9,409 nt of DNA from Bacteroidota bacterium (GTDB lineage Bacteria; Bacteroidota; Bacteroidia; M30B66): the NCBI GenBank assembly GCA_947497195.1, contig CANMGM010000079.1, positions 1 through 9,409 on the forward strand. Direction: 5' to 3'. Of this stretch, positions 1 to 6,381 are shown one piece after another. A program made the position numbers and the translations under genes. The notes under the pieces are model-generated. The model was not told the DNA's origin. It saw only the letters and a list, made by a program, of their open reading frames with translations, and did no database searches. Position 1 is the stretch's first letter; every line of letters begins with the position of its first letter.

Positions 1-1553
1 ATCACTTTAATATCCATCTGGCAGGCAGTAATTCCATCGCGGGTTCCAGTAACTTTAAAATCCATATCGCCCAGATGATCTTCATCGCCAAGAATATCAG
101 ACAAAACAGCATACTTGCTTCCGTCGTCGGTTATCAATCCCATCGCAATTCCCGATACAGGCTTTGCGATTTTCACCCCGGCATCCATCAGTGCAAGCGT
201 TCCGGCACAAACCGTAGCCATTGACGATGATCCGTTTGACTCCAAAATATCAGAAACAATACGAATCGTGTATGGATTTTCGGGCGCTTTAGGCACCATT
301 GGCTTTAAGGCACGAAGCGCAAGATTTCCGTGTCCGATTTCGCGACGGCTGGTTCCTCGGTTTGGACGAGCCTCTCCGGTAGAAAAGGAAGGAAAGTTAT
401 AGTGAAGGAGGAAATTGTTGGTTCCTTCGATTACTGCACCATCAATCATTTGCTCATCCATCTTATTCCCCAAAGTAACCGTGGTAAGCGATTGTGTTTC
501 GCCGCGGGTAAATATTGCCGATCCATGCGCAGATGGAAGGTAATCTATCTCACTCCAAATGGCACGAATGTCGCGTGTTGTACGCCCATCCAAACGCTTG
601 CCTTCGTTCAGAATAACCTGACGCATTGCCTTTTTCTCAACATCATGGAAATAGGTTGAGATCAAGGAAGATTTCGTTGCAAGTACTTCTTCAGTAAGTG
701 TCGTTTTAAATTCTTCTTTTACTGCTTTAAATGCTTCGCTACGCGCCTTTTTGTTGGCATTTCCGGAACGTGCAATCTCTGCGCACTTCTCGTAACAGAA
801 AGCAAATACGACCTCTTTCAACTCTAAATCATGCGTTTCGTGAGAATAATCGCGTTTTGGCGATGAAGTCGACACCATGGAAGCCAATTCATTGATTGCT
901 CCAATTTGCACGCGAATCGCGGCATGCGCCTCTTTAATCGCATCGAGCATATCCTGTTCAGACACTTCTTTCATTTCTCCTTCAACCATTACAATGCTAT
1001 CTTGCGATGCAGCCACAATGATATCCAAATCGGCACGTTCGAGATCAACGATAGTAGGATTAATCATGAATTTGCCATCGATGCGCGCCACACGTGCTTC
1101 AGAAATCGGCCCGTTGAATGGGATATTCGAAACAGCCATGGCAGTTGATGCAGCCAAACAAGCCAGTGAATCGGGCAAATGCTTTTGGTCTGATGATATA
1201 AGCTGAATCATTACCTGAGTATCGGAATGATAATCATCGGGAAACAGCGGACGCAGCGCACGATCAACGAGACGCGAAATTAGAATTTCATATTCCGACG
1301 GGCGGGCTTCGCGTTTGAAAAATCCTCCCGGGAATTTTCCGGTTGAAGCATATTTTTCTTGATATTCAACGGTAAGCGGCATAAAATCTACGCCTTCTTT
1401 TGCTTCTTCATTGCTCACAACGGTAGCGAGCAACATGGTTCCGCCCATGCGGATAACGGCAGAGCCGTGCGCCTGTTTGGCGAGTTTCCCTGTTTCGAGG
1501 GTAATTTCCTGCCCGTCGGGCATGGTGAATGTTTTACGAACTCCAATATTCAT
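1..1553 (-). CDS. pnp: Polynucleotide phosphorylase (PNPase), 3'-truncated by the window edge
   Basis: Phosphorolytic 3'-5' exoribonuclease that degrades mRNA to nucleoside diphosphates, usually a trimer in the cytoplasm. I translated 517 uninterrupted codons from the ATG at 1553. The first RNase PH-like core carries FFKREARPSEYE (about residues 78-89) and RLVDRALRPLF (94-104). An alpha-helical linker spans about 240-310. The second RNase PH core starts near LDGRTTRDIR (321-330) and carries TSRREIGHG (401-409), the phosphate-site NGSSSMA (440-446) and GDEDHLGDMDFK (489-500). From knowledge of E. coli PNPase, the aspartates corresponding to D490 and D496 bind the catalytic metal, so the active site looks intact. 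The KH and S1 RNA-binding domains (roughly the last 190-200 residues of a normal ~710-residue protein) lie beyond position 1. The gene follows rpsO on the same strand with an 81-bp gap holding a terminator. There is no Shine-Dalgarno, and I see no separate promoter, so expression probably depends on readthrough from rpsO. Confidence 0.97.
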   Translation of the reverse strand, partial: MNIGVRKTFTMPDGQEITLETGKLAKQAHGSAVIRMGGTMLLATVVSNEEAKEGVDFMPLTVEYQEKYASTGKFPGGFFKREARPSEYEILISRLVDRALRPLFPDDYHSDTQVMIQLISSDQKHLPDSLACLAASTAMAVSNIPFNGPISEARVARIDGKFMINPTIVDLERADLDIIVAASQDSIVMVEGEMKEVSEQDMLDAIKEAHAAIRVQIGAINELASMVSTSSPKRDYSHETHDLELKEVVFAFCYEKCAEIARSGNANKKARSEAFKAVKEEFKTTLTEEVLATKSSLISTYFHDVEKKAMRQVILNEGKRLDGRTTRDIRAIWSEIDYLPSAHGSAIFTRGETQSLTTVTLGNKMDEQMIDGAVIEGTNNFLLHYNFPSFSTGEARPNRGTSRREIGHGNLALRALKPMVPKAPENPYTIRIVSDILESNGSSSMATVCAGTLALMDAGVKIAKPVSGIAMGLITDDGSKYAVLSDILGDEDHLGDMDFKVTGTRDGITACQMDIKV

Positions 1554-1578
1554 GATGGGTAGTTGCTATTAGGTAATT

Positions 1579-1613
1579 AAAAAAGAAAAAAGGCAATTCA
1601 TAGAAATTGCCTT
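1579..1613 (-). terminator. Intrinsic terminator between rpsO and pnp
   Basis: On the minus strand a perfect 9-bp stem (AAGGCAATT at 1613-1605 pairing with AATTGCCTT at 1598-1590) closes a 6-nt loop (1604-1599). It runs straight into a T-rich tract, two runs of six T separated by one C (1591-1579). This is a textbook Rho-independent terminator just after rpsO. Because pnp has no visible promoter of its own, the structure most likely works as a partial terminator or attenuator, and possibly as an RNA-processing site, that lowers pnp relative to rpsO. That role is inferred by analogy with E. coli rpsO-pnp. Confidence 0.85.
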
Positions 1614-1627
1614 CTTCTTGGAAACGA

Positions 1628-1646
1628 ATCAGAATTATTTTCTGAT
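1628..1646 (-). repeat. Small hairpin spanning the rpsO stop codon
   Basis: A perfect 7-bp inverted repeat, ATCAGAA (1628-1634) and TTCTGAT (1640-1646), surrounds a 5-nt loop (1635-1639) that contains the rpsO stop codon region. It lies about 15 nt upstream of the intrinsic terminator in the transcript. It has no U-tract of its own, so it is not a terminator by itself. It could stabilise the 3' end of rpsO mRNA or be chance in A/T-rich DNA. Confidence 0.5.
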
Positions 1647-1904
1647 GTTTAGTTCTTTAATGAGAGAACGATATTTTGCAATATCACGATCTTTCAAGTA
1701 GTCGAGCAAACTTCTGCGTTTACCTACAAGTTTGATAAGGGAACGTTGTGTTCCAAAATCTTTTTTATTGCTTTTCAAATGCTCAGTCATCATATTAATG
1801 CGCTCGGTAAACAAAGCGATTTGAGCCTCTGTTGATCCGGTGTTTGTAGCTGATCCACCGTGTTTTGCAAAAATTTCTTTTTTTGCGGTTGTTGTCAATG
1901 CCAT
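1635..1904 (-). CDS. rpsO: 30S ribosomal protein S15
   Basis: Small-subunit protein that binds the central domain of 16S rRNA early in 30S assembly. The chosen product is 89 residues, the normal S15 length. It starts MALTTTAKKE and carries the family signatures NTGSTEAQIALFTERI (about 19-34), MTEHLKSNKKDFGTQRSL (about 36-53) and KLVGKRRSLLDYLKDRD (55-71), ending ELNIRK. The reading frame stays open 28 codons further upstream (to 1988), but that extension is low-complexity, hydrophobic and unlike S15, and it would run through the TAAATTTG promoter box, so the ATG at 1904 is preferred. The start is preceded by a purine stretch (AAAAAGAAG) but no true Shine-Dalgarno. It lies 96 bp after accD and 81 bp before pnp on the same strand. 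Identification is very secure. Confidence 0.98.
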   Translation of the reverse strand: MALTTTAKKEIFAKHGGSATNTGSTEAQIALFTERINMMTEHLKSNKKDFGTQRSLIKLVGKRRSLLDYLKDRDIAKYRSLIKELNIRK

Positions 1905-1934
1905 ATTGATTGATATCTTCTTTTTACAGGACGG

Positions 1935-1964
1935 CAAATTTATGGAAAAAAACGTATGAAAAAA
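1935..1964 (-). promoter_or_regulatory. Candidate Bacteroidota-type promoter for rpsO(-pnp)
   Basis: On the minus strand TAAATTTG (1942-1935) matches the Bacteroidota -7 consensus TAnnTTTG exactly. An 18-nt spacer separates it from a T-run (1964-1959) where the -33 element TTTG would be expected; the G is missing, so the -33 half is weak. Transcription would start near 1928-1930, leaving a leader of only about 25 nt before the rpsO ATG at 1904. No other TAnnTTTG box lies between accD and rpsO. Confidence 0.6.
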
Positions 1965-1975
1965 GTTTATTCTCC

Positions 1976-1997
1976 AAAAAATTAACAATCCATTGTT
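1976..1997 (-). terminator. Weak possible terminator after accD
   Basis: Just downstream of the accD stop the minus strand has a short A/T-rich inverted repeat (AACAAT at 1997-1992 with ATTGTT at 1989-1984, minimal loop) followed by six T (1981-1976). Only one G-C pair in five or six makes the stem marginal. It could allow substantial readthrough from accD into rpsO. Confidence 0.35.
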
Positions 1998-2000
1998 TAA

Positions 2001-2882
2001 TTAGGTCAATGCGCCCTTAACCTTCGGTGTGCATTCCTTTTTCATAAACATACGCACGAGAGCTCCGAGGCGCTCCTTTAAATCGCGGCGCTCTACAATG
2101 AAATCGAGAAAACCATGCTCCAAAACAAATTCAGCTGTTTGGAATCCCTCGGGCAAATCGCGGCCAATTGTTTCTTTTACAACACGTGGACCTGCAAAAC
2201 CAATCAATGCGCCTGGTTCTGCAATATTCACATCGCCAAGCATGGCATAGGATGCTGTTACGCCGCCGGTTGTAGGATCGGTTAGCAAGGACATATACGG
2301 CAATTTTGCATCAGCAAGTTGTGTGAGTTTCGCTGATGTCTTTGCCATTTGCATCAATGAGAATGCTGCTTCCATCATACGCGCACCGCCCGATTTACTT
2401 ATCAACAAAAACGGAAGTTTGTGCTTAATGCAGTAATCTATTGAACGCGCAATTTTTTCTCCCACCACCGAGCCCATCGAACCGCCAATGAATTCGAAAT
2501 TCATGCAGGCAATAACCATCTTCTCTCCGTCAACCTGGCCAACAGCACACGAAATAGCATCTTTGTATCCGGTCTTGGCCTGAGTTGCAACTATGCGGTC
2601 GGCATATTTTTTCGTGTCAACAAACTTCAGAGGATCTGTTGGCCCCAATTTGGGAAACAACTCCTGATATTTCTGATTATCGAAAAGAATTGCGAAGTAC
2701 TCGCGCGAATTGATACGCTCATGATGCCCGCAACTTCCACACACCCACATAATCTCCTCGTGATCGACCGAGGAATATATTTTTTTACACGATGGACATT
2801 TGTACCACAATCCCTCCGGAGTTTCTTTTTTCTCCAGCGTTGTAGTGGTAATGTTCTTGTCTTTGCGTTTAAACCAACTCAT
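2001..2882 (-). CDS. accD: Acetyl-CoA carboxylase carboxyltransferase subunit beta
   Basis: With AccA it forms the carboxyltransferase that moves CO2 from carboxybiotin to acetyl-CoA, giving malonyl-CoA for fatty-acid synthesis in the cytoplasm. The 293-residue length fits the family (about 280-305). The N-terminal zinc ribbon is complete: Cys29-x2-Cys32 and Cys48-x2-Cys51. The crotonase-like carboxyltransferase fold follows, with the glycine-rich FIGGSMGSVVGEKI (131-144), SKSGGARMMEA (162-172), LLTDPTTGGVTASYAMLGD (199-217) and PGALIGFAGPRV (223-234), then the conserved LPEGFQTAEF (243-252) and GFLDFIVERRDLK (257-269). The start MSWFKRK is typical and is the only sensible ATG before the zinc ribbon. 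The partner accA is not in the window. The gene has its own strong promoter (2930-2960) and is followed by rpsO after 96 bp. One change worth noting is Met170, where E. coli AccD has Gln in the GGARMQE motif. Confidence 0.98.
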   Translation of the reverse strand: MSWFKRKDKNITTTTLEKKETPEGLWYKCPSCKKIYSSVDHEEIMWVCGSCGHHERINSREYFAILFDNQKYQELFPKLGPTDPLKFVDTKKYADRIVATQAKTGYKDAISCAVGQVDGEKMVIACMNFEFIGGSMGSVVGEKIARSIDYCIKHKLPFLLISKSGGARMMEAAFSLMQMAKTSAKLTQLADAKLPYMSLLTDPTTGGVTASYAMLGDVNIAEPGALIGFAGPRVVKETIGRDLPEGFQTAEFVLEHGFLDFIVERRDLKERLGALVRMFMKKECTPKVKGALT

Positions 2883-2929
2883 TTTCTTTCGTTGTTTATC
2901 ATTAAACTCTCTTCTCAGAACGAGGCCTG

Positions 2930-2960
2930 CAAACCTACATTAATTCATGCATACCTCAAA
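2930..2960 (-). promoter_or_regulatory. Strong Bacteroidota-type promoter for accD
   Basis: On the minus strand TTTG (2960-2957) is followed by exactly 19 nt and then TAGGTTTG (2937-2930), a full match to the Bacteroidota primary sigma consensus (-33 TTTG, -7 TAnnTTTG, spacer about 19-21). Transcription would start about 5-8 nt downstream of the box, giving a leader of roughly 40 nt to the accD ATG at 2882. This is the best promoter in the window and the clearest clue to the phylum. Confidence 0.75.
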
Positions 2961-2962
2961 AA

Positions 2963-2985
2963 CGATTTACCAACAAGCGATTTAC
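2963..2985. repeat. Pair of 8-bp direct repeats upstream of the accD promoter
   Basis: CGATTTAC occurs at 2963-2970 and again at 2978-2985, a 15-bp spacing, just upstream of the accD -33 element. The second copy overlaps the last codons of the Asp-box protein gene. The position would suit a transcription-factor site, but two 8-mers in A/T-rich DNA may be chance, and the second copy is constrained by coding sequence. Confidence 0.3.
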
Positions 2986-5900
2986 TGCTTCCATTCCGGT
3001 ATCCTTCCGGGCGTTGCTGGCGCATTCATAGCATCTAGTTTCTTCTCCAGCACATCAAGTTCTGTTTCCAAACTTTTCGCACGGATGTACACCGACTTTA
3101 TACCTTCCGAAACAATCTTTAATTGTTCGCGGTATGTATTGCTGGGACTTTGCGTGGTCGACCAAAGATTGTATACAATGTTGTCGAGTCGGCCCGACAG
3201 TCCGGGGTTCACTTCAAATTCCCGTCGCGCCAATGCAGTTTCGCCATACAACACGCTTTTTATTTGTTGAATTTCGGTGTTTAGATTTTCTGCTTTTTCA
3301 CGCACTTCCATATATTCCTTCGAACTGCCGCCAATTGCTACTTTGAAATAAGGGATTCGCTCAGCGGCGTGATTCAAGTAAGCATCGATGCCCGATACGA
3401 TGCGTCGCAATTCGGAGACATCTCGGTTAAAGGTGGCGTCAATTGCTGTGTTGCTTTTCAATTCTATGCTGTATTTTGTGCTGAGGGTATCAAATTTTCC
3501 TGCATCGAAAACAACAACCTGCGCAAAATACCGGCCGGGCAGGGCAGGGGCCGCCGCATCGCCACCATCATATGGATTATCGGGATCGGGTGTTCTGAAA
3601 CTCACCGATCCGGTCGAATTCATTTTTCCATCCCAAACAAAATTATGCAGTCCCTTTGTTGCCGGATATTGCTGAATTCGAATCAGGTTTCCATCCACAT
3701 CCGAAATCAGTAACAACTGAAACGCTTCCGATTCATTCGCTTCATACGCAATACTGTCGCGCGATGGATATTTACTGTCTTGTCCTTGTTTCAATTCTTC
3801 AGCTTCTCGCGCCTTACGCAATTGTTTAACTGTTTTATAGTCGTGGGTCAAATTCCAGCTTAGTTGCAATCCTTCGGTTGGATTTTCGGCTGTGAAATAC
3901 GAAGCGCCCTGAAACGATTTTCCTTTATGTCCGAGCGGCGTAGCCAATACGCGCAGGGCATATGGTTCCGAACTTAAAAATGTAACTTTCGATGTATTGT
4001 CCGATTTCACCTCTGCTAGCACAAGCATTTCACGCAACCAATGCAGGTTATCCAAAATGTATATACCTCGTCCGAATGTGGCAAGGATCATATCGTCCGA
4101 CTCATCTTGTATTTCGATATCGCGCACACAAATTGTTGGCAGTCCGGCTTTGAGAGCTATCCAGTTTTTGCCCAAATCCTTGCTGAGAAATACACCGAAT
4201 TCGGTTCCGGCGTAAATCAAGTTTGCATTTTTGGGGTCTTCTGCGAGACAATACACCGATCCGCGTTCGGGCAAACCCTGCACCCGAAGCGACCAGGTTT
4301 TTCCGCCATCCTCACTTAAGCAGATGTACGGCTTAAAATCGCCGTTTCGGTGATTGTTGAATGCTGCAAACACGCGGTTTTCGTTGTGCCGCGATGCAGA
4401 TACAGCGTGCACCAATGTACGTTCCGGCACTCCCGCTATGCGCTCAATTTTGGTCCAGTTTGATCCCCCATCACGTGTGAGTTGCAGCAATCCATCATCG
4501 GTTCCACATACCAATAAACCTTCTTTTAAGGGCGATTCAGACATTGCAGTGAGGTTGCCATAAATAGATGTACTTTGATTCTTGGCAACGGCATCCATCG
4601 ACCAAACGCGGCCCATTACCGGTAATGTATTGCGATCAAGCTGACGGGTTAAGTCGCCTGAGATTTTCTTCCAGGTTTGCCCGCGGTCGTCTGAACGAAA
4701 CAATACATTTGCTCCAAAATAAAGGCGTTTCGGATTGTGTGGAGAGAGCAGGAGGGGGGCATCCCAGTTCCAGCGGAAGGCATTATCACCAATTGATTCC
4801 ATCGGCTTGATATCGAAGCTTTCGCCTGTTCTGCGGTCATGACGCACGAGACCACCATATTGCCATTGCGAATATACCGTGTTCGGGTCGCTAGGATCGA
4901 CCTGCGACTCAAATCCGTCGCCACCAACGGTTACAAACCAATCGGCATTTACGATTCCCGATGCAGAGCGCGTTGCCGAAGGTCCGCCCAGTGTATTATT
5001 GTCCTGCGTGCCGCCATAAATCCAGTACGGCTTCTGCTTATCGGCGCAAACCCGGTAAAATTGTGTAATTGGGAGATTGGCAAAATACTTCCAGTTCTGC
5101 CCATGGTCGAAGGTTTCGTACAAGCCTCCATCGCAGCCCATGAGGATGTGATTGGGATTGTCGGTAAAGGAATATATCGAATGATTATCAACATGTTTAT
5201 TGCGTTCACCTAAACCATTGAATGATTTCCCTCCGTCAAAACTCACCATGGCCCAAGTATCGAGGCTATAAATTGTAGCTGGATTTGTTGGATGTGGGGC
5301 AATTTCCTGGTAGTAGTTTCCTGCGGTTGACCATGAAGAACGCTTCTCCCAACTTGCGCCTCGGTTTGTACTCATATACAAGCCTTTATTGTCTTCGTTT
5401 CCTTCAACAATGGCATAAATGCGGTTCGCGTCTGAGGGAGGCAAGGCCAGTCCGATACGACCTACATCGCCTGAAGGTAAACCATTTGTGAGTTTTTCCC
5501 AGGTTTTACCGGCATCGGTACTACGATAAACAGTAGATTCGGGCCCGCCAGATATGTAGGTCCATTCGTGGCGGCGGCGCTGATGCGCAGTAGCAAACAG
5601 AACATCGGGATTTCCGGGGCTCATGTGAATTTCGTTGAAACCTGTTCGATCCGAAACATGCAGAATACGCTCCCAGGATTTACCGCCATCTGAGGTTTTG
5701 TAAATACCACGCTCGCCACCATCGGACCAAAGCGGACCATACGCCGCAACGTAAACTACGTTTGAATTCCTTGGATCGATGCATATACGACCGATGTGCT
5801 CCGATTTGGCCAATCCCATGTTTTTCCATGATGCACCGCCATCTTCCGATTTGTAAATGCCATCGCCATAACCAACCGAGCGCTGGTTGTTGTTTTCGCC

Positions 5901-6245
5901 CGTGCCGGCCCAGATTACGTTGGGATTATTGGGATCAATAGCTAAGCAGCCGATGGAATAGGAACCTTGTCCGTCGAATATTGGAGTGAACGTAGTGCCC
6001 GAATTGGTGGTTTTGCAGATTCCGCCTGATGCTGCAGCAATGTACCAGGTAGAAGGCTGTTGCGGATGAATGGCAATATCGCCAATACGACCGGAGGTAA
6101 CAGCCGGGCCTATGGAACGGAATTTAAGCGAATTGATGAGGCCGTAATCGGTTTGGGGAGTTGACTTCGGAGGAGTTTTTTGAGCAAGTAAGAGAGTCGG
6201 AAATAGTAATAAAAATGCGGATTTGCCTACACAGAATTTTTTCAT
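2982..6245 (-). CDS. Secreted Vps10/sortilin-like Asp-box (BNR) beta-propeller protein
   Basis: Probable exported beta-propeller protein of the group usually labelled VPS10 domain-containing or sialidase-like BNR repeat protein; its substrate is unknown. Using the ATG at 6245 the product has 1087 residues and opens with a signal peptide, MKKF then a hydrophobic core ending LLLAQ (about 1-22), with no lipobox cysteine. The frame is open for 24 more codons upstream, but that would bury the signal peptide. I count 11 Asp-boxes (S/T-x-D-x-G-x-T/S-W/F type) starting near 78, 131, 182, 240, 290, 335, 377, 516, 588, 642 and 686; for example YKSEDGGASW and CLSEDGGKTW. They are often followed about 35 residues later by blade strands such as DPxNPNVIWAGTG. 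Residues about 750-930 look like a beta-sandwich linker with a DGNLIRIQ...HNFVWDGK segment resembling FlgD-like Ig domains. About 945-1080 is largely helical, with a coiled-coil-like end, closing PATPGRIPEWKQ. I see no sialidase arginine triad or other catalytic motif and no obvious T9SS C-terminal sorting domain, so enzymatic activity is unproven. Confidence 0.88.
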   Translation of the reverse strand: MKKFCVGKSAFLLLFPTLLLAQKTPPKSTPQTDYGLINSLKFRSIGPAVTSGRIGDIAIHPQQPSTWYIAAASGGICKTTNSGTTFTPIFDGQGSYSIGCLAIDPNNPNVIWAGTGENNNQRSVGYGDGIYKSEDGGASWKNMGLAKSEHIGRICIDPRNSNVVYVAAYGPLWSDGGERGIYKTSDGGKSWERILHVSDRTGFNEIHMSPGNPDVLFATAHQRRRHEWTYISGGPESTVYRSTDAGKTWEKLTNGLPSGDVGRIGLALPPSDANRIYAIVEGNEDNKGLYMSTNRGASWEKRSSWSTAGNYYQEIAPHPTNPATIYSLDTWAMVSFDGGKSFNGLGERNKHVDNHSIYSFTDNPNHILMGCDGGLYETFDHGQNWKYFANLPITQFYRVCADKQKPYWIYGGTQDNNTLGGPSATRSASGIVNADWFVTVGGDGFESQVDPSDPNTVYSQWQYGGLVRHDRRTGESFDIKPMESIGDNAFRWNWDAPLLLSPHNPKRLYFGANVLFRSDDRGQTWKKISGDLTRQLDRNTLPVMGRVWSMDAVAKNQSTSIYGNLTAMSESPLKEGLLVCGTDDGLLQLTRDGGSNWTKIERIAGVPERTLVHAVSASRHNENRVFAAFNNHRNGDFKPYICLSEDGGKTWSLRVQGLPERGSVYCLAEDPKNANLIYAGTEFGVFLSKDLGKNWIALKAGLPTICVRDIEIQDESDDMILATFGRGIYILDNLHWLREMLVLAEVKSDNTSKVTFLSSEPYALRVLATPLGHKGKSFQGASYFTAENPTEGLQLSWNLTHDYKTVKQLRKAREAEELKQGQDSKYPSRDSIAYEANESEAFQLLLISDVDGNLIRIQQYPATKGLHNFVWDGKMNSTGSVSFRTPDPDNPYDGGDAAAPALPGRYFAQVVVFDAGKFDTLSTKYSIELKSNTAIDATFNRDVSELRRIVSGIDAYLNHAAERIPYFKVAIGGSSKEYMEVREKAENLNTEIQQIKSVLYGETALARREFEVNPGLSGRLDNIVYNLWSTTQSPSNTYREQLKIVSEGIKSVYIRAKSLETELDVLEKKLDAMNAPATPGRIPEWKQ

Positions 6246-6334
6246 GGAACCAGATTGATATGCATTAAATGAAAATCCAAAATAAGCGAATGTTAAGACA
6301 TGAAATGGAATTAACAAAATAATAGGGATAATTC

Positions 6335-6366
6335 TTTATAAATTCCTGCGTTAGGCTGTATTATTG
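6335..6366 (+). promoter_or_regulatory. Possible weak promoter for the AsmA-like gene in the divergent intergenic region
   Basis: The 136-bp region 6246-6381 separates the divergent Asp-box and AsmA-like genes and must hold both promoters. On the plus strand TTTA (6335-6338), a 20-nt spacer and TATTATTG (6359-6366) give one mismatch each to TTTG and TAnnTTTG. If used, transcription would begin only about 8-10 nt before the GTG at 6382, so the mRNA would be nearly leaderless. On the minus strand I found no TAnnTTTG box, only TTATTTTG-type near matches without a -33 partner. Confidence 0.3.
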
Positions 6367-6381
6367 AAGTAATTTCACAAA

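Noticed and set aside
877..1206. Open frames of 80-109 codons on the plus strand inside the pnp region (also 115-402, 330-659, 1359-1562)
   Set aside because: They are antisense to a continuous, well-conserved PNPase frame, have no recognisable domain and no upstream start signals.
1905..1988. 28-codon N-terminal extension of S15
   Set aside because: It is unlike S15 proteins, would translate through the TAAATTTG promoter box, and the product from 1904 has the normal 89-residue length.
2721..3270. Plus-strand open frames across the accD start and the end of the Asp-box gene
   Set aside because: Antisense to accD and to the conserved C-terminus of the Asp-box protein; compositions look like reverse-complement shadows.
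4839..5213. A 124-codon plus-strand frame and several similar ones within 3134-5491, plus minus-strand frames at 4649-4927 and 4949-5209
   Set aside because: All lie inside the Asp-box gene, whose real frame is fixed by repeated Asp-box motifs; none resembles a known protein.
2982..6245. Repeated Asp-box DNA as a tandem repeat or CRISPR-like array
   Set aside because: The periodicity is at the protein level (degenerate SxDxGxTW motifs at irregular spacing); the DNA copies are not near-identical and there are no spacers.
6246..6317. 24-codon N-terminal extension of the Asp-box protein
   Set aside because: It would bury a normal signal peptide that starts MKKF at 6245; the extension occupies the divergent promoter region.
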